Below, piece after piece: positions 16,935 to 25,136 of a stretch of DNA of 47,175 nt (position 1 is the first letter of the stretch; each line of letters opens with the position of its first letter). This DNA comes from an uncultured Subdoligranulum sp. (lineage in GTDB: Bacteria; Bacillota; Clostridia; Oscillospirales; Ruminococcaceae): assembly GCA_904390925.1 (NCBI GenBank), contig CAJFMB010000010.1, positions 1 to 47,175 of the forward strand, in the 5' to 3' direction. The notes beneath the pieces are model-generated. The model saw only the letters and a program-made list of their open reading frames with translations. It did no database searches and was not told the origin of the DNA. A program made the position numbers and the translations under genes.

Positions 16935-17974
16935 AGAAACAGCCTCCCTGCATGAATGAATTTGGGTGTGGTGCGGGCAGCCAGGCGGTCCGCCACCTGT
17001 TTGAGGCAGGCGGCCTGGGTCCGGGCTGCCGCCACCGCCCGGGCGGGGTCGGTGAGGGTGAAGGCCACCTGCTGCCCCGGGCGCAGCTGTGCCAATGCCG
17101 GAAGATCCGCACTGATGACGGTGGCAATTTTGGCATAGCCGCCGGTGGTCTGGTGGTCGGCCAGCATGACAATGGGCTGGCCGCTGCTGGAAACCTGCAC
17201 CGAGCCTTCCACAATGCCGTCCGACAGAATATCCGACCCGTGTACCGTCTCGATGACAGGGCCCTGCAGCTTGCAGGCCATGCGGTTACAGTCGGCGGTC
17301 AGCTGATAGCTGCCGTGGGTGAAGGTTTGCTGTCCGGCGGGGGTGAAGGCCTCCCACTGGGGGCCCGGCACTGCCCGCAGAAGCGGCAGACGCCGGTTTT
17401 GTTCCCACCGCCACAGACGCGCCCCGGTGCAGGCGGCGGCGTCGCCCAGCGGGTGGTCCGCCTTGCAGCGGTGAATGGTTTTCCACCAGGCGGTGGCGCT
17501 GTCCCCGGGCATGGCGACGGGCAGCACATCCCCCTTGCAGAGTCTGCGACCCTGGAAGCCGCCCAGGTGACAGGCAAGGTCGGTGGAGCGGCTGCGGCGC
17601 ACCACCGGCACCAGAATTCCGCCCCACACCGCCAGGTAGCTGCGCAGGCCCTCCTTTGCCATGCCGATTTTCAGCACACTGCCGGCCGGCGCAAACAGCG
17701 GTGCAAAAAACGGCACCGGCTGGCCATCCAGCTGGGCAGGTGTCTCGGCACCGGTCAGGGCAAAGACCGTCGCGATCTCAAACCGCAGTTCCGGGCCGCG
17801 CAGGGTGGTTTCCAGAACCGCGTCTCCGGCAGCGTTGCCCACCAGCAGGTTGGCAAGCCGGGCGGAATAGCTGTCGGCGGCGCCGCAGCTGCGGTAGCCG
17901 TCGGCTGCAGAACCGCTGCGGCCCAGGTCCTGCACGATGGTCAGCGGGCCGGGGTCCAGAATGCAGATGCTCAT
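16931..17974 (-). CDS. pxpC: 5-oxoprolinase subunit C (biotin-dependent carboxyltransferase-like, KipA family)
   Basis: A 347-residue cytoplasmic protein of the KipA / AHS2 family (PxpC). It works with PxpB and PxpA in ATP-dependent 5-oxoproline hydrolysis. Hallmarks are DPGPLTIVQDLGRSG at the start, YRSCGAADSYSARLAN, and the C-terminal VSSSGQPIVMLADHQTTGGYAKIATV. It overlaps pxpB and the DUF1445 gene by 4 bases each (ATGA), so the three are translationally coupled. Older annotations name this family KipA, an antagonist of the sporulation kinase inhibitor, but the operon context here favours the metabolic role. Confidence 0.92.
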   Translation of the reverse strand: MSICILDPGPLTIVQDLGRSGSAADGYRSCGAADSYSARLANLLVGNAAGDAVLETTLRGPELRFEIATVFALTGAETPAQLDGQPVPFFAPLFAPAGSVLKIGMAKEGLRSYLAVWGGILVPVVRRSRSTDLACHLGGFQGRRLCKGDVLPVAMPGDSATAWWKTIHRCKADHPLGDAAACTGARLWRWEQNRRLPLLRAVPGPQWEAFTPAGQQTFTHGSYQLTADCNRMACKLQGPVIETVHGSDILSDGIVEGSVQVSSSGQPIVMLADHQTTGGYAKIATVISADLPALAQLRPGQQVAFTLTDPARAVAAARTQAACLKQVADRLAARTTPKFIHAGRLFL

Positions 17975-18657
17975 GGATTGGCCTCCTTCTCGGCCAGCGC
18001 AGCGAACTGCTCCGGCGTGATGGCCGAAAACTTGATCCGGTCGCCTGCCGCATAGAGGGGCGGACGCTCCGGGTCAAACAGTTTCAGCGGTGTGCGCCCG
18101 ATGAGCTGCCAGCCACCGGGGGATTCCACCGGATAGACACCGGTCTGTTCCCCGCCGATGCCCACCGATCCCGCCGGGATGCTGGTGCGGGGATTTTGCA
18201 GCCGGGGGGTGACCAGTGCCGGGTCCAGCCCACCCAGATAGGGAAATCCGGGCAGGAAGCCCAGCATATAGATGCGGTACTCCCGGCCGGTGTGGCGTCG
18301 GATGACCTCCTTCTCACTCAGGCCGGCATGCTCCGCCACAAAGGAGAGGTCGGGGCCATATTCCCCGCCATAGCAGACCGGAATGGTGACAAGCCGCCCC
18401 GCACTGGTATCCGGCGGGGGCAGATGCTCCGCCAGGCGGGAAATCGCCTGCGCCATCTGGTCATAATCGGTGACAAGCGGGTCATACCGCACAAGCAGCG
18501 AGGCAAACGCCGGGACAGTCTCGCCGGCGCCGGGGATTTTCGCCCCCTGCACCGCTGTGTTCAGGGCAGAAACCTGTGCGCCGATCTCCTCCGAGATCTG
18601 CTGTTCAAACACGGCCAGAATGCCGGTGTCCCCCACCGGGGCAAGTCGGACAGACAT
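17971..18657 (-). CDS. pxpB: 5-oxoprolinase subunit B (KipI/AHS1 family)
   Basis: A 228-residue cytoplasmic protein of the KipI/AHS1 family (PxpB), partner of PxpC. It shows GDTGILAVFEQQI near the N-terminus and the strong family signature GFLPGFPYLGGLD, followed by the PR-x(6)-RTSIPAGSVGI...YPVESPGGWQLIGRTPLKLFD segment. The ATG at 18657 has GGGAGG upstream; a 51-codon longer open frame is rejected on ribosome site and family length. It begins 139 bases after the DUF4392 gene. That gap has a GCCGCC/GGGCGGC hairpin (about 18693-18713) without a T-run and no clear promoter. Confidence 0.92.
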   Translation of the reverse strand: MSVRLAPVGDTGILAVFEQQISEEIGAQVSALNTAVQGAKIPGAGETVPAFASLLVRYDPLVTDYDQMAQAISRLAEHLPPPDTSAGRLVTIPVCYGGEYGPDLSFVAEHAGLSEKEVIRRHTGREYRIYMLGFLPGFPYLGGLDPALVTPRLQNPRTSIPAGSVGIGGEQTGVYPVESPGGWQLIGRTPLKLFDPERPPLYAAGDRIKFSAITPEQFAALAEKEANP

Positions 18658-18796
18658 GCCATCGGCCTCCCTTCGAAAAGTTGTTCCGTTCCGCCGCCCG
18701 CAAAACAGGCGGCAGATACACAAACCGGCGGGCGCCTGTCCTTCGCCAGAATGGCAGGAAAGCCGGGCGACGCGCCGGAAACTGTATGACAGGGAT

Positions 18797-19867
18797 TTAT
18801 TTGCCCTCAAAGAAGCCTTTGTCTAGAACCGGGCCAAACCAACGGTCGCTCTCATGGGAGCGGGTCAGCGCGTAGTTGGTGCACTGGCGCATCAGGCTGA
18901 CGATGCCCACATTCATGTGGGTGCTGAACCCGTCGATGCCGGGCAGCAGCGAACCGGTCATGCCGATAAAGCCGTTGCGGGATGCAACACGCATCACTTC
19001 CGACTCCATGTCCTCCCGCTGCATCACCTCGATGTCCCGCCGCAGATACGCCAGGGCGGCCATCAGTCCGTAGCAGCCCCAGTCAGAGCAGGTGGCGGTG
19101 ATGATGCTGTCGGCAGCGGTGGCACTGAGGATACCACCGCCGCAGCCGCATCTGCATTCGCCCGGTGCGGTGAGGGGCACATAGCGCTTGATGTGGTCGG
19201 CGATGGTGGCCATGCCGATCTCGTTGCCCAGGTCGCCGATGGCAATGTTGGGCACGCCCTTTTCTTTCAGCAGCTGCCACAGCGCATCGGTCTTGGCCTG
19301 CAGCTCGGTCACATCCTGGCTGAGAGCGTTGTGATAAACGCCCAGCGCGTTGGCGCCGGCAGCCTCAATGGCCACAACCGCGGCGGGATTGGCCTGCTCG
19401 TACAGCATCTGTGCCTGAGAGGGTGCCTCGGTCTTGTCCTTGGTGAATGCCACAACACCCATGCTCAGCGGCAGTTCCTTGACGGTGGCAATGTCCTCGT
19501 AGCAGTGCAGACCAACCACGGCGGCACAGCGGCGGATGGCCTCCACGCTGTCCTGGGGGCAGACCAGCACCGGCTTGGCGCCAAAGGCGCGGACCAGTGC
19601 CCGGGCCAGCAGGATGGAACCGACGGTACCGTCCATCTCGGGGACCTTGTGGGGCAAAAGCACAAAGCCCACCAGGATCAGCACCACATCCCCGGGCTTG
19701 ACGGCGTCACACAGCACCTTGGCCGAGTGCAGGGTCAGCGGCTCACCGGTGTATTTGCGGGCACCGTCGTACAGGATATGGCAGACGCCATAGCCGCGGG
19801 GGTCCAGCGTCATCAGGGCATCCAGGTTTTCGGCAACATTGCGCTCTTCCAGTTCATCCCGTGTCAT
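18797..19867 (-). CDS. DUF4392 protein, C-terminal-half homologue of D-glutamate cyclase
   Basis: A 356-residue soluble protein of the DUF4392 family, which forms the C-terminal part of mammalian D-glutamate cyclase (DGLUCY). Visible family features are EMDGTVGS (residues 77-84, cf. TDGPxGA), GDLGNEIGM (211-219, cf. GDGGNEIGMG) and a cysteine/glycine-rich segment CRCGCGGG (238-245). It has a nucleotide-binding-like alternation of strands and helices but no standard kinase motif. The ATG at 19867 has GAGGTG upstream and lies 10 bases after the aminotransferase gene. With the DUF1445 gene three genes downstream it reconstitutes both halves of DGLUCY. Whether both proteins are needed for activity is unknown. 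Confidence 0.85.
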   Translation of the reverse strand: MTRDELEERNVAENLDALMTLDPRGYGVCHILYDGARKYTGEPLTLHSAKVLCDAVKPGDVVLILVGFVLLPHKVPEMDGTVGSILLARALVRAFGAKPVLVCPQDSVEAIRRCAAVVGLHCYEDIATVKELPLSMGVVAFTKDKTEAPSQAQMLYEQANPAAVVAIEAAGANALGVYHNALSQDVTELQAKTDALWQLLKEKGVPNIAIGDLGNEIGMATIADHIKRYVPLTAPGECRCGCGGGILSATAADSIITATCSDWGCYGLMAALAYLRRDIEVMQREDMESEVMRVASRNGFIGMTGSLLPGIDGFSTHMNVGIVSLMRQCTNYALTRSHESDRWFGPVLDKGFFEGK

Positions 19868-19877
19868 GGCGCTCACC

Positions 19878-20741
19878 TCAATCCAGCACCGACGTCTTGC
19901 CGGTATAATCGTAGTACTCCTGCAGAACCGCATCCTGAATGGCCTTCAGGGTCTCGGGGTCCTTGCCGCCGGCCGGCTTGCCGTCCAGCTCGCAGGCATG
20001 CAGGCAGAAGTTGGAGGAAGAGGTGACGATGATCTCGTCCGCATCCCGCAGCTGATCCAGGGTGAAGGGCTTTTCCATCACCTGGATGCCCAGACGGTAG
20101 CAGGCCTGGATCATATGGGTCTTGGCGATGCCGCGCAGAATCAGCTCGTCATTGGGGTGGGAGTAGAAAACGCCGTCTTTCAGGATGGAAACGTTGGAGT
20201 GTGCGCACTCGGTGACAATGCCGTCGCGGTGGAAAACCGTCTCCTGCACGCCCAGATGCTTGGCTTCCTCGGCTGCCACAACGCTGGGGATCAGGTTCAG
20301 CGTCTTGATGTTGCAGTGATAGAAGCGGGTATCCGGCCGGGTGACCAGCTTGATGGGCTTGTCGGGATCGTTCAGTTGGTTGGGGCGGATCATGACCCAC
20401 AGCTTTCCGGTGATGTCATCATCATAGACATGGTTGCGGTCATTGACGCCGCGGGTAACCTGCCAGTAGACAAAATGGGTGCTGCCTTCCACCCGGGCCA
20501 GCAAGCCGGTGAGCAGGCTTCCCAGCTCGGTCTTGCCCATCGGGATGTGGATGTCCAGTGCCTTGGCGCTGGAATAGAACCGATCCAGATGGTCCTGCAG
20601 CAGATACACTTTGCCGTTGGCGCCGACCGTGGCGTCATAGACACCGTCACCAAAGAAGTGAACACGGTCATTGAACGGGATTTTGACTTCCTCCGGCGTG
20701 CCATATACGCCGTCATAATAGGCAAGTTCCTTGAGCAGCAT
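19878..20741 (-). CDS. D-amino-acid aminotransferase-like class IV PLP enzyme
   Basis: A 287-residue cytoplasmic fold-type IV aminotransferase. K146 in NIKTLNL is the expected PLP lysine, and E178 in VTECAHSNV is in the place of the conserved cofactor-contacting glutamate. NIK(S/T)LN and the Y-W-Q-V-T-R-G-V segment are characteristic of D-amino-acid (D-alanine) transaminases rather than branched-chain enzymes. Such enzymes exchange D-alanine and 2-oxoglutarate for pyruvate and D-glutamate. The ATG at 20741 has AGGGGAGGG upstream. Placed before the D-glutamate-cyclase-like genes, it could feed or drain the D-glutamate pool. A branched-chain or 4-amino-4-deoxychorismate lyase role is less likely. 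Confidence 0.85.
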   Translation of the reverse strand: MLLKELAYYDGVYGTPEEVKIPFNDRVHFFGDGVYDATVGANGKVYLLQDHLDRFYSSAKALDIHIPMGKTELGSLLTGLLARVEGSTHFVYWQVTRGVNDRNHVYDDDITGKLWVMIRPNQLNDPDKPIKLVTRPDTRFYHCNIKTLNLIPSVVAAEEAKHLGVQETVFHRDGIVTECAHSNVSILKDGVFYSHPNDELILRGIAKTHMIQACYRLGIQVMEKPFTLDQLRDADEIIVTSSSNFCLHACELDGKPAGGKDPETLKAIQDAVLQEYYDYTGKTSVLD

Positions 20742-20784
20742 GGGTTTTCCCTCCCCTTAATTTTGCGACAGAGTTCTGCCCCTG

Positions 20785-21432
20785 TCAGACGTTCGGTTTT
20801 TCCACCCCGAACCGCAGATACATGTACTCCTCGATCAGGGACACACAGTTGTCGAGGCCAAGGACCGCGGTATCCAGGCAGAGATCATAGTTGGACAGAT
20901 CCTTCCACCGTTTGCCGGTGTGATAGGTATAGTAATCGTTGCGGTACTTGTCGAGCCGGTCAATGTAGCGCTTGGCCTCCCCGCGGGAAATGCCCTGCCG
21001 GGTCATCTCCCGCTGGATGCGGTCGGTGTAGGATGCGTCAAGAAAAACCGACAGCACCCTGGGCTTATCCTTCAGCACAAAGTCGGCGGCACGGCCGACG
21101 CAGACATAGCTTTCCTGGTCCAGCAGCCGCCGGAGCACCTTGGCCTGGTGGGCAAACAGGGCCCGGTCGGACAGGAAGTTGCCGCTTTCCGGCGGGATGT
21201 CCCTGCCGTCGTAGACACTGCGGGATACCTTGTACAGCAGCCGTTTGCGGGTATCCTCGTCCGCCTGGGCAAAGATTGTCTCGTTGATGCCGCTGTCCTC
21301 GCTGGCCAGACGCAGCAGCTTCTGGTCGTAAAAGTCGATGCCGTAATCGGCTGCAATCTTGCGGCCGATGTAGCTGCCGCCGCCGCTTCCGCAGGTGCGG
21401 GTGATGGCAATGGCGAAATACTCCTGGGACAT
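20785..21432 (-). CDS. Cytidylate kinase-like family protein
   Basis: A 215-residue protein of the cytidylate-kinase-like family. The N-terminal P-loop segment ITRTCGSGGGSYIGRKIA resembles the family pattern ITI(S/T)RxxGSGGxxIG, and is followed by the IDFYDQKLL strand. Later, SVFLDASYTDRIQREM with R-rich helices fits the NMP-kinase lid region. It is not a canonical Cmk (too divergent, no rpsA neighbour). The ATG at 21432 has GAGGAGGGAG upstream, 11 bases after livF. Its place between transporter and pathway genes suggests a kinase or regulator for this pathway, but the substrate is unknown. Confidence 0.75.
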   Translation of the reverse strand: MSQEYFAIAITRTCGSGGGSYIGRKIAADYGIDFYDQKLLRLASEDSGINETIFAQADEDTRKRLLYKVSRSVYDGRDIPPESGNFLSDRALFAHQAKVLRRLLDQESYVCVGRAADFVLKDKPRVLSVFLDASYTDRIQREMTRQGISRGEAKRYIDRLDKYRNDYYTYHTGKRWKDLSNYDLCLDTAVLGLDNCVSLIEEYMYLRFGVEKPNV

Positions 21433-21443
21433 GGTCTCCCTCC

Positions 21444-22142
21444 TCACTGGCCCAGATAGGCCTTTTTGACCCGTTCATCATTGAGCAGGGCTTTGGCATC
21501 CCCCTCAATGGTAATATGGCCGGTCTCCAGCACGTAGGCACGGTCCGAGATGGACAGGGCCATCTGTGCGTTCTGTTCCACCAGCAGGATGGTGATGCCC
21601 TGCTTGTTGACCTCCTGGATAATGTCAAAGATCTCCTGCACCAGCAGGGGCGACAGGCCCATCGACGGCTCATCCATCAGGATCATCTTGGGCTTTGCCA
21701 TCAGGGCACGGCCCACGGCAAGCATCTGCTGCTCGCCGCCGGACAGGGTGCCGGCCAGCTGACGGCGGCGTTCTTTCAGCCGGGGGAACCGGTCGTAGAC
21801 CGATACCATGGTGTCGGACATACCCGCCGGATCGGCATAGGCGCCCATCTCCAGGTTTTCCTCCACCGTCATTTCAGGGAAAATATGACGGCCTTCCGGC
21901 ACATGGGCCAGTTTCAGGTTGATGATCTTGCTGGGTTCGGTTTTGCGCAAGTCATGTCCGTCAAAGAGGATGCTGCCGGAGGCAGCCTTCTCCAGGCCGG
22001 TGATGGTGCGCAGCGTGGTGGTTTTGCCGGCGCCGTTGGCACCGATCAGCGAGACGATCTCGCCGCTGTTGACGGTCAGCGAAATGCCGTCCAGCGCCTG
22101 CACAGCGCCGTAGTTGACTTTCAGGTCCTTTACCTCAAGCAT
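21444..22142 (-). CDS. livF: Branched-chain/hydrophobic amino-acid ABC transporter ATPase (LivF type)
   Basis: A 232-residue ATPase of the HAAT importer family. Walker A is GANGAGKTTT, the ABC signature LSGGEQQM, and Walker B ILMDEPSMGLSP; the last is characteristic of LivF. PEGRHIFPEMTVEENLEMGAY is the typical Q-loop region. The ATG at 22142 has AAAGGTGG upstream and overlaps the livG stop by 8 bases. It forms a heterodimer with LivG. Gene symbol is by family; the imported substrate need not be leucine, and the downstream genes hint at a glutamate- or 5-oxoproline-related compound. Confidence 0.9.
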   Translation of the reverse strand: MLEVKDLKVNYGAVQALDGISLTVNSGEIVSLIGANGAGKTTTLRTITGLEKAASGSILFDGHDLRKTEPSKIINLKLAHVPEGRHIFPEMTVEENLEMGAYADPAGMSDTMVSVYDRFPRLKERRRQLAGTLSGGEQQMLAVGRALMAKPKMILMDEPSMGLSPLLVQEIFDIIQEVNKQGITILLVEQNAQMALSISDRAYVLETGHITIEGDAKALLNDERVKKAYLGQ

Positions 22143-22950
22143 CGTTGGCCACCTTCTTTCCTGCTGCTTTGCCCAGATACGCCTCAATGACTCTGGGGTT
22201 GTTTGCCACTTCGGCGGGGGTACCGGAGGCAATGGTGGTGCCGAAGTCCAGAACCTGGATGCGCTCGCAGATCTTCATGACCAGGCTCATATCATGTTCA
22301 ATCAGCAATACCGAAATTCTGAAGGTATCGCGGATATAGTCGATGATCTCCAGCAGTTCCTCGGTCTCGGTGGGGTTCATGCCGGCGGCCGGCTCATCCA
22401 GAAGCAGCAGCTTCATGTCGGTGGCCAGGGCGCGGGCAATCTCCAGGCGGCGCTGCTGGCCGTAGGGCAGGTTGTCGGCCTCCAGATTTTCCTTGCCGGA
22501 CAGATGCACTACATCCAGCAGTTCCATTGCCCGCTGGGTGATGGCGGCCTCCTCCTTCCAGAACTTGGGGGTGCGGAAGATGGCCTGGGGCAGCCCGTAG
22601 GTCAGGTGCTCCGTCATGGCGGCCTTGACGTTGTCCAGAACCGTCATCTTTTTGAAGAGGCGGATGTTCTGGAAGGTACGGGCAATGCCCGCATGGACGA
22701 TCTGATGGGTCTTTTTGCCGTTCATCCGCTCACCGCAGAGGTAGAAGGAGCCCTCGGTGGGCTTGTAGACGCCGGTGATCAGGTTGAAGACGGTGGTCTT
22801 GCCGGCGCCGTTGGGGCCGATCAGACCAACCAATTCGGATTCACCGATCTCAATGTTGAAGTTATCCACGGCTTTCAGGCCGCCGAACTGAATGCCCAGG
22901 TTCTGCGCTTTCAGGATGGGGACCTTTTTCTCGGTTGTCTTTTCCGCCAT
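22135..22950 (-). CDS. livG: Branched-chain/hydrophobic amino-acid ABC transporter ATPase (LivG type)
   Basis: A 271-residue ATPase. It shows Walker A GPNGAGKTT, the LivG-type FNLITGVYKPTEG and GIARTFQNIRLFKKMTVLDNV segments, signature LPYGQQRRLEIARAL, and Walker B LLLDEPAAGMNP. These are diagnostic of LivG as opposed to LivF. The ATG at 22950 lies 8 bases after AAAGGGGAG; an in-frame GTG three codons earlier sits too close to that site. It begins 5 bases before the stop codon region of livM and overlaps livF by 8 bases. The C-terminus has a short lysine-rich tail. Confidence 0.91.
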   Translation of the reverse strand: MAEKTTEKKVPILKAQNLGIQFGGLKAVDNFNIEIGESELVGLIGPNGAGKTTVFNLITGVYKPTEGSFYLCGERMNGKKTHQIVHAGIARTFQNIRLFKKMTVLDNVKAAMTEHLTYGLPQAIFRTPKFWKEEAAITQRAMELLDVVHLSGKENLEADNLPYGQQRRLEIARALATDMKLLLLDEPAAGMNPTETEELLEIIDYIRDTFRISVLLIEHDMSLVMKICERIQVLDFGTTIASGTPAEVANNPRVIEAYLGKAAGKKVANDA

Positions 22951-22955
22951 CGTGG

Positions 22956-23999
22956 TCACTCCCCTTTCTTTTTGGCAGTCGCAGCGGCTGCTTTCGGCTT
23001 TTTGGCCGTTGCCCGGCTGAGCTTCTGGGGCAGCGTGGGCAGGGCTTTCAGGGCACGGGTGAGAGAGAACTCCCAGTGACCGAAGATTCCGCCGGGACGG
23101 AAGAGCATGACCAGCACCAGAACCACCGAGTAGCCCAGCATGCGGTAGGTGGAGAACTGACGCATCAGCTCAGGCAGGGCGGACAGGAAGGCGGCACCGA
23201 TGACAGAGCCGGTGAGAGAACCGGTGCCGCCGATGATGACTTCGGACAGCAGCTCGGCAGAGTAGTTGAAGTTGAAGTTGGTGGGGATCATGGCGGTCAT
23301 GTAATGGGCATACAGAGCGCCACCGACCCCGGCAAAGAAGGAGGAAATGGCGAAGGTCATGACCTTATAGAAGGTAACGTTGATGCCGGAGGCCTCAGCT
23401 GCGATGTAATCCTCGCGGATGGCCTGCACGGTGCGGCCGAAACGGCTGCGGACGAACAGGAACATGATGGTGACGCAGACGACCATGATCCAGAAGGTCC
23501 GGCCGAAAGTGGAAAGCTTGAGGATGCCGCTCATGGTACGGCCGCCACCGGTGATTTCCAGGTTGCAGAAGACCACGCGGATGATCTCGGCGAACGCCAT
23601 GGTGACGATGGCCAGGTAGTCGCCCCTCAGCCGCAGCGCCGGAATGCCGACCAGCATGCCGGCCAGGCCGGCCACAATACCGCCGGCCAGCACCGCCACA
23701 ATCAGCAGCGCCAGGTCCGACAGGCCCTTGCCTGCCAGAGCATTGGAAACAATGGCGGCGGTGTAGGCGCCCACCGAAACAAAGCCGGCATGGCCCAGGG
23801 AGAACTCGCCCATGAAGCCGACCACCAGGTTCAGGGACGCCACCATCACGATGGTGTAGCAGGCGGTTGTGCAGACGCCTTCCACGTAGGTGGTGGAATC
23901 ACCGAAGCCGTTGAAGGCAAACAGCGCGGACAGAATGGCAAAAACCACCGCCACACCGATGAAGTTCAACAGGTAACTGAACTTGCGTTGTTTTGTCAT
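22956..23999 (-). CDS. livM: Branched-chain/hydrophobic amino-acid ABC transporter permease (LivM type)
   Basis: A 347-residue membrane permease. Multiple hydrophobic helices run through the protein; the family-specific LNLVVGFMGEFSLGHAGFVSVGAYTAA segment and GDYLAIVTMAFAEIIRV loop are present, as is GGTGSLTGSVIGA. The last 30 residues are a lysine/alanine-rich cytoplasmic tail (AKKPKAAAATAKKKGE). The ATG at 23999 has AAGGTG 6 bases upstream; three earlier codons are possible. It starts 10 bases after the livH stop. It pairs with LivH to form the membrane channel. Confidence 0.92.
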   Translation of the reverse strand: MTKQRKFSYLLNFIGVAVVFAILSALFAFNGFGDSTTYVEGVCTTACYTIVMVASLNLVVGFMGEFSLGHAGFVSVGAYTAAIVSNALAGKGLSDLALLIVAVLAGGIVAGLAGMLVGIPALRLRGDYLAIVTMAFAEIIRVVFCNLEITGGGRTMSGILKLSTFGRTFWIMVVCVTIMFLFVRSRFGRTVQAIREDYIAAEASGINVTFYKVMTFAISSFFAGVGGALYAHYMTAMIPTNFNFNYSAELLSEVIIGGTGSLTGSVIGAAFLSALPELMRQFSTYRMLGYSVVLVLVMLFRPGGIFGHWEFSLTRALKALPTLPQKLSRATAKKPKAAAATAKKKGE

Positions 24000-24009
24000 T
24001 TGGATCACC

Positions 24010-24900
24010 TTACACTTTCTCGCCGGTGTTGCGGCCCAGGATGCCGGAAGGTTTGACCAGCAGGATCACGATCAGGGTACCGTAAGTAACAGCCTCGTAC
24101 CAGCCGGGAGCAAACAGACGGACGAACACTTCGATCAGGCCGATGAGCACGCCGCCCAGCATAGCGCCGGGGATGACGCCGATGCCGCCGAGCACCGCGG
24201 CGATGAAGGCTTTCATGCCCATCGTGGTGCCCATGTTATTGGTGACACGGGGATAGGTGGTGCAGTACATCAGAGCGGCAACGGCTGCCAGAGCGGAACC
24301 AATGGCAAAGGTGACGGTGATGATCTTGTTGACATTGATGCCGGCCAGGGTGGAAGCATCCCGGTCCTGGGGAACGGCGCGCATCGCCTTGCCAAGTTTG
24401 GTCTTTTTGACGAAGAGCTGCAGCGCCAGCATGATGACCAGGCCGATGACGATGGTGAGCACCACGTTGAGGGAGATGGTCACGCCGGCCACCGTTACCG
24501 ACGGCAGCGAAAAAATGGCGGAAACGTTGTGCGGGCGGGAGCCGAACAGCACCATGGCCAGGTTCTGCAGGAAGATGCTCATGGCCAGGGCGGTGATCAG
24601 GGCGGACATGGGGCCCGCCTTGCGCACCGGCCGGTACGCGAAGATTTCCACCAGCACGCCCACAATGGCGCAGACCACAATAGCGGCGATCACTGCCAGC
24701 CAGGCCGGCATGCCGGCATTGACCATCAGCGGTATAGTGTAAAACAGGGTGTAGGCACCGATCATGATGAAATCACCGTGGGCGAAGTTGATCATGCGGA
24801 TGATGCCGTAGACCATTGTGTAGCCCAAGGCGATCAACGCATAGGTGGCGCCCAGGTTCAGTCCGTTGATGATAGACTGAAAAAACAGTGAGAAGGTCAT
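24010..24900 (-). CDS. livH: Branched-chain/hydrophobic amino-acid ABC transporter permease (LivH type)
   Basis: A 296-residue membrane permease. The N-terminal INGLNLGATYALIALGYTMVYGIIRMINFAHGDF segment is the LivH hallmark; the VLGGIGVIPGAMLGG segment near the C-terminus is also typical. The ATG at 24900 has AAAGGAG upstream; a 19-codon extension to 24957 reads through a hairpin and was rejected. It is separated from livK by 236 bases with strong secondary structure, so it is probably transcribed at a lower level than the binding protein. Confidence 0.93.
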   Translation of the reverse strand: MTFSLFFQSIINGLNLGATYALIALGYTMVYGIIRMINFAHGDFIMIGAYTLFYTIPLMVNAGMPAWLAVIAAIVVCAIVGVLVEIFAYRPVRKAGPMSALITALAMSIFLQNLAMVLFGSRPHNVSAIFSLPSVTVAGVTISLNVVLTIVIGLVIMLALQLFVKKTKLGKAMRAVPQDRDASTLAGINVNKIITVTFAIGSALAAVAALMYCTTYPRVTNNMGTTMGMKAFIAAVLGGIGVIPGAMLGGVLIGLIEVFVRLFAPGWYEAVTYGTLIVILLVKPSGILGRNTGEKV

Positions 24901-24986
24901 GCTCCATTCTCCTTTCAGGGTGGGTGTGATGGCGGGAAGTGCTGTCTCCCCCATCACCCAGAGCTTGCGGGCTGGGTGCCAGGGAA

Positions 24987-25068
24987 AACAGCATTTCCCA
25001 AAACGTACGGCGGCGCATGGCCGGCAGATGTAGCCAAACCATGCACCGCCGTTTTGGAAAAAGCTGTT
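24987..25068 (-). repeat. Long imperfect hairpin between livK and livH
   Basis: AACAGCATTTCCCAAAACG...CGGCGGCGCATGG at the left pairs with CCATGCACCGCCGTTTTGG...AAGCTGTT at the right, giving an imperfect stem of about 30 bp with an asymmetric bulge and an 18-base loop. A second short pairing (GATGG/CCATC, 24923-24957) sits next to the livH ribosome site. It is probably an mRNA-processing or partial-termination element that sets the livK:livH ratio. A REP-like dispersed repeat is possible, but no second copy is visible here. Confidence 0.6.
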
Positions 25069-25093
25069 ATTGTATGGGACAGGATTTCAGTTC

Positions 25094-25125
25094 AAAGCAC
25101 CGGTATGGGGGACGCCTGTGCTTTT
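25094..25125 (-). terminator. Hairpin just after livK, weak terminator
   Basis: AAAGCACCGG and CCTGTGCTTT pair with one mismatch about 12 bases after the livK stop. There is no proper T-run downstream, so it may instead protect the 3' end of a livK mRNA. Confidence 0.4.
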
Positions 25126-25136
25126 ATCGGAAATGA

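Noticed and set aside
16931-18657. KipI/KipA as regulators of sporulation kinase
   Set aside because: The families match, but co-location with pxpA and D-glutamate-cyclase-like genes fits the demonstrated 5-oxoprolinase function better.
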